Numbered from the stretch's first letter, positions 55,342 to 64,000 are shown. The stretch is DNA of 64,000 nucleotides from Bacteroidales bacterium (GCA_023227835.1 JALOCI010000010.1:1-64000); one strand, 5' to 3'. Notes: generated by a model not told the origin, from the letters alone. Translations and numbers: made by a program.

Positions 55342-56265
55342 ATGAGTACGAATAAAAGATTAAGTGGGTTAATCGCTGCTCCATTCACACCGATGGATAA
55401 GGATGGAGCGGTCAGGATTGAGGTTGTTGAACAATATGCGTCATTGCTTATACGCTCAGGTGTTCAGGGTGTTTTTATATGCGGGACAACCGGTGAAGGG
55501 GCATCATTGACAATAAATGAGAGAAAGAGTCTGGCTGAAAAATGGGTTAAAGAGGCGAAAGGGCGGCTTAAAGTCATTGTTCATGTAGGATCAACATGTC
55601 AAAAAGATAGTATCGAGCTCTCCATTCATGCTCAATCGACAGGTGCTGATGCAATAGCATCTATCGCCCCATATTTCTTCAAACCTGCCAATGTTGATGA
55701 TTTGGTAAGATTCTTTTCTCCAATAGCCAATAGTGCCCCGGAATTACCGTTCTATTACTACAATATGCCTTCAATGACAGGTGTTGATCTTCCTGTTGAC
55801 AAATTTCTACTTGAAGGTAAAAAAGAGATACCTTCCCTTGCCGGGGTAAAATTCACTCATAACAACCTTATGGAGATGAACCAATGCATAGCTCTTAATA
55901 ATGGTGAATTCGAAGTGTTACACGGGTATGATGAGATTCTGATATGTGGTCTTGCCCTTGGCGCGACTGCCGCTGTCGGTAGTACATACAACTATGCAGC
56001 CCCGGTCTACAACGAGCTCGTCGACGCATTCATGAAGGGAGATCTCATTAGAGCACGCGAATTGCAGCAATACTCGGTAGAGATCGTAAAAGTTATTATA
56101 AAACATGGCGGCGGAGTACGAGGAGGAAAGGCCATAATGAAAACAATCGGTATTAACTGCGGTGACTGCCGTTCTCCTATCACTCCGTTTACACAGGAAG
56201 AGTATAATCAGATAAAAGAAGAACTCAGGGAAATAAATTTTTTTAAACGAATTGATATCAAATGA
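55342..56265 (+). CDS. nanA: N-acetylneuraminate lyase (DapA family)
   Basis: The 307-residue class I aldolase has 'LIAAPFTPMD', the carboxylate-binding 'CGTTGEG' (48-52 core), Tyr140 in 'FYYYNMPS' and the Schiff-base Lys170 in 'LAGVKFTHNN'. The 'YYYNMPS' form is that of sialic-acid lyases rather than dihydrodipicolinate synthase. It splits N-acetylneuraminate to N-acetylmannosamine and pyruvate in the cytoplasm. It lies 10 bases after the transporter fusion and overlaps the sialidase start by four bases. No epimerase or kinase for the next steps is present in this window. Confidence 0.92.
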   Translation: MSTNKRLSGLIAAPFTPMDKDGAVRIEVVEQYASLLIRSGVQGVFICGTTGEGASLTINERKSLAEKWVKEAKGRLKVIVHVGSTCQKDSIELSIHAQSTGADAIASIAPYFFKPANVDDLVRFFSPIANSAPELPFYYYNMPSMTGVDLPVDKFLLEGKKEIPSLAGVKFTHNNLMEMNQCIALNNGEFEVLHGYDEILICGLALGATAAVGSTYNYAAPVYNELVDAFMKGDLIRARELQQYSVEIVKVIIKHGGGVRGGKAIMKTIGINCGDCRSPITPFTQEEYNQIKEELREINFFKRIDIK

Positions 56266-57377
56266 CAAAAGGAATCATCTCTGTATTGGCAATTTGCTTT
56301 TCATTCATCTCTTCAATCTCGGCACAGGAAGAAAATAGTATCCCTTTTTGTAAAGGGTATATGGGATATAGTTATTACCGGATACCAGCAATTATACGTG
56401 CTCCGGATAATGCACTGCTGGCATTCTGTGAGGCAAGAAAAGAGAGTCGGGCTGACAGTGGAGACATAGATCTGGTAATGAGACGATCAACTGATTCCGG
56501 CAAGAGTTGGGAAGAGATGAAAATAATATGGGATGATTCATTGAACACTTGCGGAAATCCCACTCCCGTTACAGACGAAATAAGCGGGAGAATTTTTCTT
56601 TTTGTCTGCTGGAACAGAGGTGATGTACCGGAAAAAGGGACAGCAGCAGGTGTCGGAGAAAATTCCAGACGAGTTTTCGTTCTCACTTCAAATGACAATG
56701 GAGATACATGGAGTAAACCGGAAGAGCTCACTTCGAGACTTAAACTCCGGGAGTGGACATGGTATGCAACCGGGCCTTGTCACGGAATCCAGAAAAAAGA
56801 GGCTCCGTACAAAGGGAGGCTGATAATACCTGCAAATCACAGGGATATTGACGGAAAAACTTACTCTCATGTTATTTTTTCGGATGACCACGGGAAAAAT
56901 TGGAATCTTGGCGATTCCAATATTCCTGACGGAAATGAGAGTTGTGTGTCTGAACTTGCCGGAGGTAAAATAGTTCAAAACATGAGAAATTATAACAGAC
57001 GACAAGACTCTTGCCGGACTTATGCAATCAGCTCAGACGGGGGAAATACTTTTGGCAAAAAAAGATATGCCAGGCAACTGGTTGAACCGTTATGTCAAGG
57101 AAGCATCATTAATTTTTCAAAAAACGGGCAAATTTCCGACACAATTCTTTTTTCCAACCCCCACAGTAAAACTAAAAGGGTTAACCTGACAATCAGCATA
57201 AGTTCAAACAATGGAAAAAGTTGGAAAAAACTAACAACTATCCACAAGGGAAAAGCCGCATACTCTGATATGGTCCTCCTTGATGACGGCTATGTCGGAA
57301 TACTCTTTGAGAATGGGGAAAAAGAGATATATGAGAGAATCAGTTTCAAGAAAATAAGGGTGGACAAGTCCAGGTAG
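56262..57377 (+). CDS. Exo-alpha-sialidase (GH33)
   Basis: The 371-residue enzyme has a type I signal peptide (ending SISA, residue 21) and no lipobox. The sialidase RIP motif is at Arg40-Ile-Pro42 ('YYRIPAI'), with 'EAR' at 57-59. Five Asp boxes are visible: 76-83, 143-150, 207-214, 257-264 and one near 318 (SSNNGKSW). It should release terminal sialic acid from glycans, most likely in the periplasm after SusC/SusD import. It is shorter than many Bacteroides sialidases because it has no carbohydrate-binding domain. Confidence 0.93.
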   Translation: MTKGIISVLAICFSFISSISAQEENSIPFCKGYMGYSYYRIPAIIRAPDNALLAFCEARKESRADSGDIDLVMRRSTDSGKSWEEMKIIWDDSLNTCGNPTPVTDEISGRIFLFVCWNRGDVPEKGTAAGVGENSRRVFVLTSNDNGDTWSKPEELTSRLKLREWTWYATGPCHGIQKKEAPYKGRLIIPANHRDIDGKTYSHVIFSDDHGKNWNLGDSNIPDGNESCVSELAGGKIVQNMRNYNRRQDSCRTYAISSDGGNTFGKKRYARQLVEPLCQGSIINFSKNGQISDTILFSNPHSKTKRVNLTISISSNNGKSWKKLTTIHKGKAAYSDMVLLDDGYVGILFENGEKEIYERISFKKIRVDKSR

Positions 57378-57402
57378 GCGGGAACAATAGTGAATCGTTA
57401 CT

Positions 57403-59337
57403 TTATATCCTTATCATAATATTTACCGAAATAACTCTTAAAGGCATGGGATAATACTGGGTTGATTCATAGTATGCATTGAAAATGTTATCAATCCGTA
57501 ACTTTGGTGCTATTTTAAAACCTTTTTTTACTAATTCACACTTCAGTTCCACGTCATGTGTTGTATAGGCCTTAGTACTATATGACTCATCAGCAGAGGT
57601 ATACCTTTTTCCGGTATAGCATGCATGATACGTCAGGGATATCCCGCCCCGGTTAATGGATAATCTCAGATTTGATTTATTGATCGGCACATACGGTAAT
57701 TGTTTGTAATATGTATCATCTTCTTCAAAATTTCTTTCTCTGTTTACCGATGGTGAATATGTATAGTTAAAAGCAAGTTTCGCACTGAATTTATCACAAA
57801 CCACGCTACATTCAGTAAACGATTCAACACCATAAGAAAGTACATTCTGAACGTTACGTGGCTCCCAATACCAGTTCATGGTAGGCAGCCACATTATCCA
57901 ATCGTCTATGTTCATCATGTATGCCGTAAACTCGGTTTTAAAAAAGGTTTTATTCCCTATTCTTTGTTTATACAGAAGTGTCGCATCGTAAGAAAAGCCA
58001 TGTTCCGGAACAAGATTTTTATTTCCGCCAGGTTGCCAGTAGAGGTCATTTAAGGTTGGAAACCGGTAATTATAAGAGATTGCGGTTTTAGCGTCAAGAT
58101 ACCCGGCAATCAGAGAAGAGTTAATCCCTGCGGAGAATGTCGGAGCGACTTTCCCATCATTGAATTCAACCATGGAATGCAGGTCAGCATTAAGCCAATT
58201 TACAACATTCCACAAACATACAGTCTGGAGAGAAATCACATTTCTGTTTACAGAATTTTCAGAATAGTTACCGGCTTTAACCCAGTCATGTGTATATCTG
58301 GCAGAACCGCTTAGTTTCACGTTTTTGAAGATATCTGTACAATAGTCTGCTGTCATGTGTATTGACTGGGCCAGATTTCTGCTGTTTTCAGCCGGGAAAT
58401 AATCACTGTCAAACCACTTATCGTAATCCAGAGAATTTGCAAGATATGCAGCTTTAAGAGATATTTCGGACCTCTTTTTCTCTTCCTGATACTCGATAAA
58501 TGATTTCACACTGTACTCATTCTGCTTCTCATGTTGGGTCACGTTAACTATTATGGGCTGTGGCAGTCGTCTGGTTCCGCCTTGACACCACAATACCGCT
58601 GAGAGAGATGCTCCTGATGGAAGTTTAAGATAACCCTCCTGCATAAAACCCGCTATAGAATAGTTTGCCTCTTTTCTACGTTCATAAAAATCTTCAAGTT
58701 TTAAAACTTTATTAAGGTATCTGTAATCATTATCAGATTCTTGATAATAAAGCCTTGTTTTGCAGACAGCATTTCGCCCTCTCACAGATACAGATGCCGC
58801 GGCTGTATATGTATCATAAGATGCACACTCTAAAAAAGCGTCTATCCGGCTGGTATCCCGCCAATCCATTTTATTGCCGATATTGATGCTCCCTCCAAGT
58901 GCTCCAGTCCCTCCCTTAAGGTATCCGCTGCCATGATAGAGTGACACCTGATCTGTGAAAAATACCGGTATCTGAGAAAAGTCAAAACTTCCGGACATTA
59001 CCGGATTGATATTTATACCATTCCAATTAACCTGAGTGTGACCGGAACTCGTTCCTCTGAAAGAAGAGGTTGCAAGTGCGCCCTGCCCAAGGCTTTTTAT
59101 ATATACCATAGAGTTATCGGAGAGCAACTCTGCAAGAGACTTAGTCTGGGTTCCCTGTAATACGGCTGAACTGATTAAACTTACTCGCGTCCCAACTGTA
59201 ACTTCATCTATCTTATTCCGCATCTTCTCTTTTACGACAACGGAATCCAGACTATATCCCCTTACAGTACCCTCATTCTGTGCAAATGATCTGTTAAAGA
59301 AGATCAAAAGCAGAAAAAAGGCTACAGCTTTTTGCAT
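57403..59337 (-). CDS. btuB: BtuB-like TonB-dependent cobalamin receptor
   Basis: The 644-residue outer-membrane receptor has a signal peptide (ending RSFA), a TonB-box-like 'LDSVVVKEK', a plug domain (about residues 40-155, 'SSFRGTSSGHTQVNWNGI') and a 22-strand type barrel. It is shorter than SusC proteins and lacks the CarboxypepD_reg domain, as in BtuB. The call rests on position too: it follows a BtuG-like gene by 5 bases and both lie behind a cobalamin riboswitch. It should move vitamin B12 or related corrinoids across the outer membrane. Confidence 0.88.
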   Translation of the reverse strand: MQKAVAFFLLLIFFNRSFAQNEGTVRGYSLDSVVVKEKMRNKIDEVTVGTRVSLISSAVLQGTQTKSLAELLSDNSMVYIKSLGQGALATSSFRGTSSGHTQVNWNGININPVMSGSFDFSQIPVFFTDQVSLYHGSGYLKGGTGALGGSINIGNKMDWRDTSRIDAFLECASYDTYTAAASVSVRGRNAVCKTRLYYQESDNDYRYLNKVLKLEDFYERRKEANYSIAGFMQEGYLKLPSGASLSAVLWCQGGTRRLPQPIIVNVTQHEKQNEYSVKSFIEYQEEKKRSEISLKAAYLANSLDYDKWFDSDYFPAENSRNLAQSIHMTADYCTDIFKNVKLSGSARYTHDWVKAGNYSENSVNRNVISLQTVCLWNVVNWLNADLHSMVEFNDGKVAPTFSAGINSSLIAGYLDAKTAISYNYRFPTLNDLYWQPGGNKNLVPEHGFSYDATLLYKQRIGNKTFFKTEFTAYMMNIDDWIMWLPTMNWYWEPRNVQNVLSYGVESFTECSVVCDKFSAKLAFNYTYSPSVNRERNFEEDDTYYKQLPYVPINKSNLRLSINRGGISLTYHACYTGKRYTSADESYSTKAYTTHDVELKCELVKKGFKIAPKLRIDNIFNAYYESTQYYPMPLRVISVNIMIRI

Positions 59338-59342
59338 AGGAA

Positions 59343-60755
59343 TTATTTATCGTACTCTGTAAAGTGCACCATTCTTGGGTAAATTCCGACCCTTTGACTA
59401 ACCACATTACCATCAGCCCGGTACTCTCTCAAGAAACCACGCTGGGCAGTATAATCAAGGCAGTCACATAAAAAGACATCACCATCCGGAGATATATTCA
59501 TTCCATACATCATACCTAAGCCTGGCAATTCACGATACGGAGATAACGAAATGGCATCTGCGTCAACATCAAGAGTATAAATTGCGCCTATTGATGTTTT
59601 TCTTGTCGGATTAACCAGCATTGTCATATAGAAATACAGCTTACCTTTGGTTCTGTCGGTATCCATTCTTGTATAACCCGAAGTACCTGTTATTGCCCCC
59701 TCCACATATCCATCTGTTCCACTTACTGCATAGGGAATCTCTATAGTTTTAACAACCTTCTCCGTTGCAGGGTCAATGCAATTCAGTACAGACATTCCGC
59801 TCGCAGTTGCAAAAGCCCATATCTTACCATTCTTATCAACAATCAATTTCGCTGTTGTTATGATTCTTCCGCTAAAACCACTTACCAATCTTATTGATCC
59901 GGGATTGATATTATCTGTGTCAAATACTGCCACTCCTTTCGAAGAGCAGGCTCCGAAAACCTTATTCCCTACTCTGATGAGCTTTTCCAGACTTGGAGCA
60001 GAAGATCCGGTAAGTGATATGTGCTCAATAACCTTGTATGTCTTATAATTTATTCTGGTTAACTGTGACATCAAATCCGAAACTATTGCCTCTGTAGAGC
60101 TAATTGGAACCATAAAACGCGGGCTTGCAGCCTGTTCATAATCTACTGTTCCTAAAAGCCTGAATGTTTGTGGCTCTATGACTTTTATCTGTTTCGAATT
60201 GTTAAGGACAACAAAGTATTTACCGTCAAGATAAGTTAGACTTTGTGCAACATCTCCAAGAGGTTTCTTATTTACATCCTGAAAAACATCCCAAACGGCA
60301 TTTCCGTTATATGTCACAGATGTAAGAGTTGCTGTCCCCTTGGTAAACTGACCTTCACTAACCACAACCATCCTGACTTTTTCGCCTCTTCCACTCTGTA
60401 TTACAGATAGTATTACCTTGTCAACACCGCTGTTAATAGTCACATAGGCAGTTCTGTCTTCGTTCCCCTGATATGCCTTCACATTAATAACCAGTCTGTT
60501 TTTCTTGTCCTTGCTCTGAGATTTCTCAATCACCTCAACCTCACACCACTCTTTTGAGCCATAATCAACTTCAGCACTCAACTTAGCAGTAACACCCTCC
60601 AGTATAACGGTAGAGTCCTTTGTTTCATCACTTGTAAGTTTGAGTTCATTCCCTGAGACTCCGTCAAGCTTCAGCTGACCGGGAGTAACCACATCATCTT
60701 TGCTACACGCTGCAATAAAGAGCAGTAACAACACAAAAAAAAGATTTTTCTTCAT
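59343..60755 (-). CDS. btuG: BtuG-like beta-propeller lipoprotein with BACON-type domain
   Basis: The 470-residue lipoprotein (LLFIAAC, Cys17) begins with a BACON-like beta-sandwich (about residues 30-125, closing 'ILSVIQSGRG'). A DUF5074-type beta-propeller fills the rest (about 128-470, repeats such as 'DGKYFVVLNNSKQIKVIEPQ'). BtuG proteins of Bacteroides are surface propellers that bind cobalamin very tightly and pass it to BtuB. The pairing with a BtuB-like gene and the riboswitch upstream support this. The extra N-terminal domain is not part of the minimal BtuG. Confidence 0.82.
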   Translation of the reverse strand: MKKNLFFVLLLLFIAACSKDDVVTPGQLKLDGVSGNELKLTSDETKDSTVILEGVTAKLSAEVDYGSKEWCEVEVIEKSQSKDKKNRLVINVKAYQGNEDRTAYVTINSGVDKVILSVIQSGRGEKVRMVVVSEGQFTKGTATLTSVTYNGNAVWDVFQDVNKKPLGDVAQSLTYLDGKYFVVLNNSKQIKVIEPQTFRLLGTVDYEQAASPRFMVPISSTEAIVSDLMSQLTRINYKTYKVIEHISLTGSSAPSLEKLIRVGNKVFGACSSKGVAVFDTDNINPGSIRLVSGFSGRIITTAKLIVDKNGKIWAFATASGMSVLNCIDPATEKVVKTIEIPYAVSGTDGYVEGAITGTSGYTRMDTDRTKGKLYFYMTMLVNPTRKTSIGAIYTLDVDADAISLSPYRELPGLGMMYGMNISPDGDVFLCDCLDYTAQRGFLREYRADGNVVSQRVGIYPRMVHFTEYDK

Positions 60756-60881
60756 TTTATAAAAGTTTAAAATTGATAAAATGAATAAAAAGTAAATAAG
60801 GATAGAATCTGGAATAGTGCGACGTCAACACCTCTGAAGCTGTCCATTTTTGCTTTTTACCCGAAGCATTACATAAACTTG

Positions 60882-61075
60882 AATAAATGGCAGGTCTTCT
60901 GGCTCGCCTCTTGTCCAACGGTCTTCCCATCATATAATCTGACAGTGACTTAAGAGTTGTCGGACATTTTTGTAAGGCATACAGCTGCGGGAACAGCTCC
61001 GGAATTAATTACATGAATCTTACCGGATTCCCTATTATGACATTACCGTTTCGTACGGATTTGTCACCACCTATT
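60882..61075 (-). ncRNA. Cobalamin riboswitch (leader of btuG-btuB)
   Basis: On the minus strand the aptamer shows the B12-box hallmarks in order: AGGGAATCCGGTAAGATTC, the GAGCTGTTCCCGCAGCTGTA block, CACTG, GGGAAGACC and GCCAGAAGACCTGCC. AATAGGTGG (61067-61075) pairs with CCATTTATT (60882-60890) as P1, with two G-U pairs. About 126 bases separate it from the btuG start, enough for an expression platform. Cobalamin should switch the uptake genes off. Confidence 0.92.
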
Positions 61076-61084
61076 CTGACAGGG

Positions 61085-61092
61085 CAAATATA
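61085..61092 (-). promoter_or_regulatory. -7 box driving the btuG riboswitch transcript
   Basis: The minus strand reads TATATTTG (TAnnTTTG) 9 bases before the predicted P1 of the riboswitch. It is divergent from the cobQ promoter. Confidence 0.5.
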
Positions 61093-61120
61093 TTGCGATT
61101 TTTTTGAGAAAAAAAATATT

Positions 61121-61128
61121 TACCTTTG
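61121..61128 (+). promoter_or_regulatory. -7 box driving the cobQ riboswitch transcript
   Basis: TACCTTTG matches TAnnTTTG and lies 5 bases before the predicted P1 stem. Only 28 bases separate it from the opposite -7 box, so the two promoters overlap in space. Confidence 0.5.
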
Positions 61129-61133
61129 TGCGA

Positions 61134-61303
61134 CTTTGTTCCATAATGAAAACTTCATGCGGATTAAAAGGGAATCGGGTGAAAATCCCGGACAGAGACA
61201 AACTGCTGTAAGCCTCAATTGTCGTTCCGAGCATTCTGAGCCACTGTCTTTATTTAGATGGGAAGGCGCACGGTAACGGAGGTAAGTCAGAAGACCTGCA
61301 AAG
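61134..61303 (+). ncRNA. Cobalamin riboswitch (leader of cobQ-cobD-cbiB)
   Basis: The plus strand shows AAAAGGGAATCGGGTGAAAA with its pairing TCCCG, then AACTGCTGTAAGCC, GAGCCACTGTC, TGGGAAGGCGC and AGTCAGAAGACCTGC, in the order of the cobalamin aptamer. CTTTG (61134-61138) pairs with CAAAG (61299-61303) as P1. The cobQ start codon is only 16 bases after the aptamer, so control by hiding the ribosome site is likely. Confidence 0.92.
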
Positions 61304-61319
61304 AACATATTCATTTGTT

Positions 61320-62801
61320 ATGCACAGAAATATGCACCCTCTCATGTTCGCAGGAACAGGGAGTGACGTGGGTAAAAGCGTCATTACAGCCGCCTTTTGC
61401 AGAATATTAATGCAGGAAGGTTTTTCTCCGGCTCCTTTTAAGGCCCAGAATATGGCCCTCAACTCATATGTAACACCGGATGGTCTTGAAATTGGCCGGG
61501 CGCAAGCTGTTCAGGCATGGGCTGCAGGTCTGGAATGTCATTCAGACATGAATCCAGTTCTCTTGAAGCCTAGTGGTGATTCCACCTCTCAAATAGTGCT
61601 GAACGGTAAAGTTTACGGTAACATTGATGCCAAAACTTATTATGAATTCCCGGCAAGAGAAAAGCTCATACAAGAGGTCCGGAATGCATACGACAGGCTC
61701 AGCAGGCAACACTCACCCATACTTCTTGAGGGAGCCGGAAGCATAAGCGAAATTAATCTTAAAGAGAGAGATTTTATAAATCTGAAAATGGCTGAGTATG
61801 CAGGAGCTGACGTTATATTAATTGGGGATATAGACAGGGGCGGCATTTTTGCCTCTCTTTATGGAACGATGATGCTTCTTGAGCAAGACGAGAGACAGAT
61901 GATAAAGGGTATAATTATAAACAAGTTCAGAGGAGATCTTGCACTGTTTGAACCCGGAATAAAAAAAATTGAGGAGTTATGCGGCGTTCCGGTATTAGGT
62001 GTTATTCCGTTTTTCAACGATATTGATATTGAAGAGGAAGACTCCGTGTCACTTAAAAGAAAGCGTAAAGTATCAGACGCAGGAAAGGTTAATATTGCAG
62101 TTATTCTTCTGCCGCACATATCTAATTTCACCGACTTTGACACCCTTGAGAGACTTCAGGAGATTAATCTCTTTTACAGCAACAATACGGAGGAAATAAG
62201 CAAGGCAGATATAATAATAATTCCGGGGAGCAAGAATACAATAGCAGATCTTAAAACAATAAAAGAGAGTGGTGTTGCAGAAACAATAGTCAGTGCATAT
62301 AAAAAAGGCAAATCAGTCCTGGGTGTTTGTGGCGGATATCAAATGATGGGTGAATTTATTTATGATCCGACTCATATTGAAGGAGATACCGATGAGCAGA
62401 AAGGACTGGGCATTCTTCCGGTAACATCTGTAATAGAAACAGAAAAAGTCACCAAAGAGGTTCGTTTTAAATTTTTGAACCACTCTGAAATATGCCAGGG
62501 TTATGAGATTCATATGGGCAGAAGCACATATTCAGACGAATCTAACACAGAGCCGCTTATAACCATGGAAGATGGAACTGTTGAGGGATTTCACAATTCT
62601 GTAAAATGTATGGGCAGCTATATACATGGTATTTTTGACAATCCGGTTGTAATAGACTACATTCTTTCTCCGTATTTATCACAAAAAAATATAACTCCGG
62701 TTTGTGTTAAAAGCCATCGCGAAGAGCAGTTTGACAAACTTGCAGACCATGTAAGGAGGCACTCCGATATAGACAGAATCTTAAAAATGCTTTTGAGATG
62801 A
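61320..62801 (+). CDS. cobQ: Cobyric acid synthase
   Basis: The 493-residue amidotransferase has a P-loop-like GTGSDVGKS (12-20), 'KAQNMALNSYVT', and a C-terminal class I glutamine amidotransferase domain with the cysteine in 'VLGVCGGYQMMGE' and the His in 'YIHGIFDNP'. It adds amide groups to adenosyl-cobyrinic acid a,c-diamide with glutamine and ATP. An alternative start at 61332 ('MHPLMFAG') is possible. It heads a B12 operon and overlaps cobD by four bases. Confidence 0.94.
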   Translation: MHRNMHPLMFAGTGSDVGKSVITAAFCRILMQEGFSPAPFKAQNMALNSYVTPDGLEIGRAQAVQAWAAGLECHSDMNPVLLKPSGDSTSQIVLNGKVYGNIDAKTYYEFPAREKLIQEVRNAYDRLSRQHSPILLEGAGSISEINLKERDFINLKMAEYAGADVILIGDIDRGGIFASLYGTMMLLEQDERQMIKGIIINKFRGDLALFEPGIKKIEELCGVPVLGVIPFFNDIDIEEEDSVSLKRKRKVSDAGKVNIAVILLPHISNFTDFDTLERLQEINLFYSNNTEEISKADIIIIPGSKNTIADLKTIKESGVAETIVSAYKKGKSVLGVCGGYQMMGEFIYDPTHIEGDTDEQKGLGILPVTSVIETEKVTKEVRFKFLNHSEICQGYEIHMGRSTYSDESNTEPLITMEDGTVEGFHNSVKCMGSYIHGIFDNPVVIDYILSPYLSQKNITPVCVKSHREEQFDKLADHVRRHSDIDRILKMLLR

Positions 62802-63814
62802 TACAAGGACACGGAGATGATATATATATCAATGAGAGAGTTATTAAGGCCAATTTCAGCTCTAATGTTTACAGGCATATCAATCATTCCGGTTTATTCA
62901 GACATCTTCAGGACTCATTTCCAAAAATAAATTCATATCCGGAACCTGATAGTGGTACTCTGGCTAATCTGATAGCAGAAAAAAAAGGGATAAATAGAGA
63001 GAGTATAATTGTTACAAACGGAGCAACAGAGGCTATTTATCTGATTGCATCCACATTCAGGGGAAAACAGAGTGCAATCCTCTCCCCCACTTTTTCCGAA
63101 TACAATGATGCATGCAATCTTTATGATCACAAAATCAGGATAATTAGCTCGCTGTCTGGAATTACGGAAGATGATGAAATATTATGGATATGCAATCCTA
63201 ACAACCCGACCGGTAATGTTATACCGTTAACTGATCTGCATAACCTGATCTGCAATATGACCGACAAGATTTTTATCATAGATCAGTCATACGGGGAGCT
63301 TACAAAAGAGGAAACTTTACCTGTATCTGCTGTAAACGCAGATAATAATCTGGTTATAATCAAATCCCTGACAAAGGAGTATGGGATACCAGGGTTAAGA
63401 GTTGGATACATAGCCTCTTGCAAGAGAATGTCCTCAATTATTAATAAACATTGCTTACCATGGTCGGTAAATATTTTGGCGTCTGATGCAGCCAGATATC
63501 TTATAGCTGAAGGAGATCCCGGATTTAACATTGATGCCCTGCTTGAAGAGGCACAAAGATTTATGGGTGAAATTGCAAACATCCCGGGTTTTTTAACATA
63601 CGATACCAAAACCAATTTTTTTCTATGTAGACACGATTCCACAAAAGCATCCGAGCTGAAAGAGTGGTTATTAGCCGAACATGGACTTCTGATAAGGGAC
63701 GCATCAAATTTCAGGGGCCTTGATGATAAATATTTCCGAATAGCGGCACAACTCCCTGAAGAGAATAATTTATTAATAAATGCACTCAAATGTTGGAAGG
63801 CTGTCAATATTTAA
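62798..63814 (+). CDS. cobD: L-threonine-O-3-phosphate decarboxylase (CobD/CobC family)
   Basis: The 338-residue PLP enzyme is of the histidinol-phosphate aminotransferase-like fold: 'YPEPDSGTLANLIA', 'TNGATEAIYLIA', 'ICNPNNPTGNV', 'IIDQSYGELT' and the PLP lysine in 'IIKSLTKEYGIPGLRVGY'. Between cobQ and cbiB it is best read as CobD, which makes aminopropanol phosphate for the nucleotide loop of B12. Histidinol-phosphate aminotransferase is the alternative on sequence alone, but context favours CobD. Confidence 0.9.
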   Translation: MIQGHGDDIYINERVIKANFSSNVYRHINHSGLFRHLQDSFPKINSYPEPDSGTLANLIAEKKGINRESIIVTNGATEAIYLIASTFRGKQSAILSPTFSEYNDACNLYDHKIRIISSLSGITEDDEILWICNPNNPTGNVIPLTDLHNLICNMTDKIFIIDQSYGELTKEETLPVSAVNADNNLVIIKSLTKEYGIPGLRVGYIASCKRMSSIINKHCLPWSVNILASDAARYLIAEGDPGFNIDALLEEAQRFMGEIANIPGFLTYDTKTNFFLCRHDSTKASELKEWLLAEHGLLIRDASNFRGLDDKYFRIAAQLPEENNLLINALKCWKAVNI

Positions 63815-64000
63815 TAATACCTCTTATAACAGGCTGGCTTCTTGACAGATTGGCCGGAGATCCTGAATGGATGCTTCATCCGGTGGTTATTTTCGGAAAA
63901 GCAATATCGTTTGCAGAAAAGAATTTAAACAGAGGGAGAGCCAGGCTATTGAAAGGTTCCGTGGTTTCCGTCATTCTTATTTCAGCCACATATTTTGCAG
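63790..64000 (+). CDS. cbiB: Adenosylcobinamide-phosphate synthase, partial
   Basis: An open frame runs from the ATG at 63790 to the end of the window (70 codons). It reads 'LITGWLLDRLAGDPEW' then 'HPVVIFGKAISFAEK', the well-kept N-terminal motif of CbiB/CobD-type membrane proteins, followed by a hydrophobic segment. It joins aminopropanol phosphate to cobyric acid. It overlaps the end of cobD by 25 bases and is cut by the window edge. Confidence 0.88.
   Translation, partial: MLEGCQYLIIPLITGWLLDRLAGDPEWMLHPVVIFGKAISFAEKNLNRGRARLLKGSVVSVILISATYFA

Noticed and set aside
61013..61314. Small open frames across the B12 intergenic region on both strands
   Set aside because: They run through both riboswitch aptamers and show no family resemblance or start signal.

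Overview
The window is a stretch of chromosome from a member of the Bacteroidota, most likely the order Bacteroidales. The signs are SusC/SusD outer-membrane pairs, FecR/ECF-sigma control, BACON, DUF4296 and DUF4402 proteins, a type III glutamine synthetase, and repeated -7 promoter boxes of the TAnnTTTG type. Genus cannot be told from sequence reading alone. No insertion sequence, CRISPR array, rRNA or prophage was seen.

Region by region. (1) 1-2.8 kb, minus strand: a secreted DUF4402 protein with an odd purine-rich leader, a secreted protein of unknown function, and tRNA-Cys with its own promoter and terminator. (2) 2.8-13.4 kb, minus strand: glutamine synthetase III, PurM, a lipoprotein form of glutamate racemase, a DEDDy exonuclease, an RlmI-type methyltransferase, free methionine-R-sulfoxide reductase, an M1 aminopeptidase lipoprotein and an EamA transporter, in tightly packed runs. 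(3) 13.5-24.3 kb: housekeeping genes, namely DacB/PBP4, an aminotransferase, PurD with a membrane protein on the minus strand, then DUF4296, amidohydrolase, radical SAM, Dtd, DeoC, a small beta-barrel and an M20 dipeptidase on the plus strand.

(4) 24.4-40.4 kb: a visibly AT-richer locus that is the most system-like part of the window. It reads ECF sigma, FecR anti-sigma, STN-type SusC receptor, SusD lipoprotein, ABC ATPase, GldF/GldG-like permease fusion, two tandem MutS-like ATPases without mismatch-recognition domains, and an M16 (insulinase-type) peptidase. The receptor leader holds a strong nested hairpin that lies inside a possible 20-codon leader ORF. I infer a signal-controlled uptake/export and peptide-processing system with an unexplained part for the MutS-like pair.

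(5) 40.9-43.1 kb: ProC-family reductase, a small secreted protein and a membrane protein. (6) 43.2-57.4 kb: a sialic-acid utilisation locus with SusC, SusD, a BACON/DUF5689 lipoprotein, a calcineurin-like phosphoesterase, a FadR-family regulator, a NanM-type mutarotase fused to a sodium:solute symporter, N-acetylneuraminate lyase and sialidase. A matching inverted repeat overlaps the -7 box of both the SusC promoter and the regulator promoter with the same geometry, which points to the regulator's operator.

(7) 57.4-64 kb: a vitamin B12 locus. A BtuB-like receptor and a BtuG-like beta-propeller lipoprotein face left; CobQ, CobD and the start of CbiB face right. Two cobalamin riboswitches sit back to back between them, so B12 uptake and corrin synthesis appear to be shut down together when cobalamin is plentiful.
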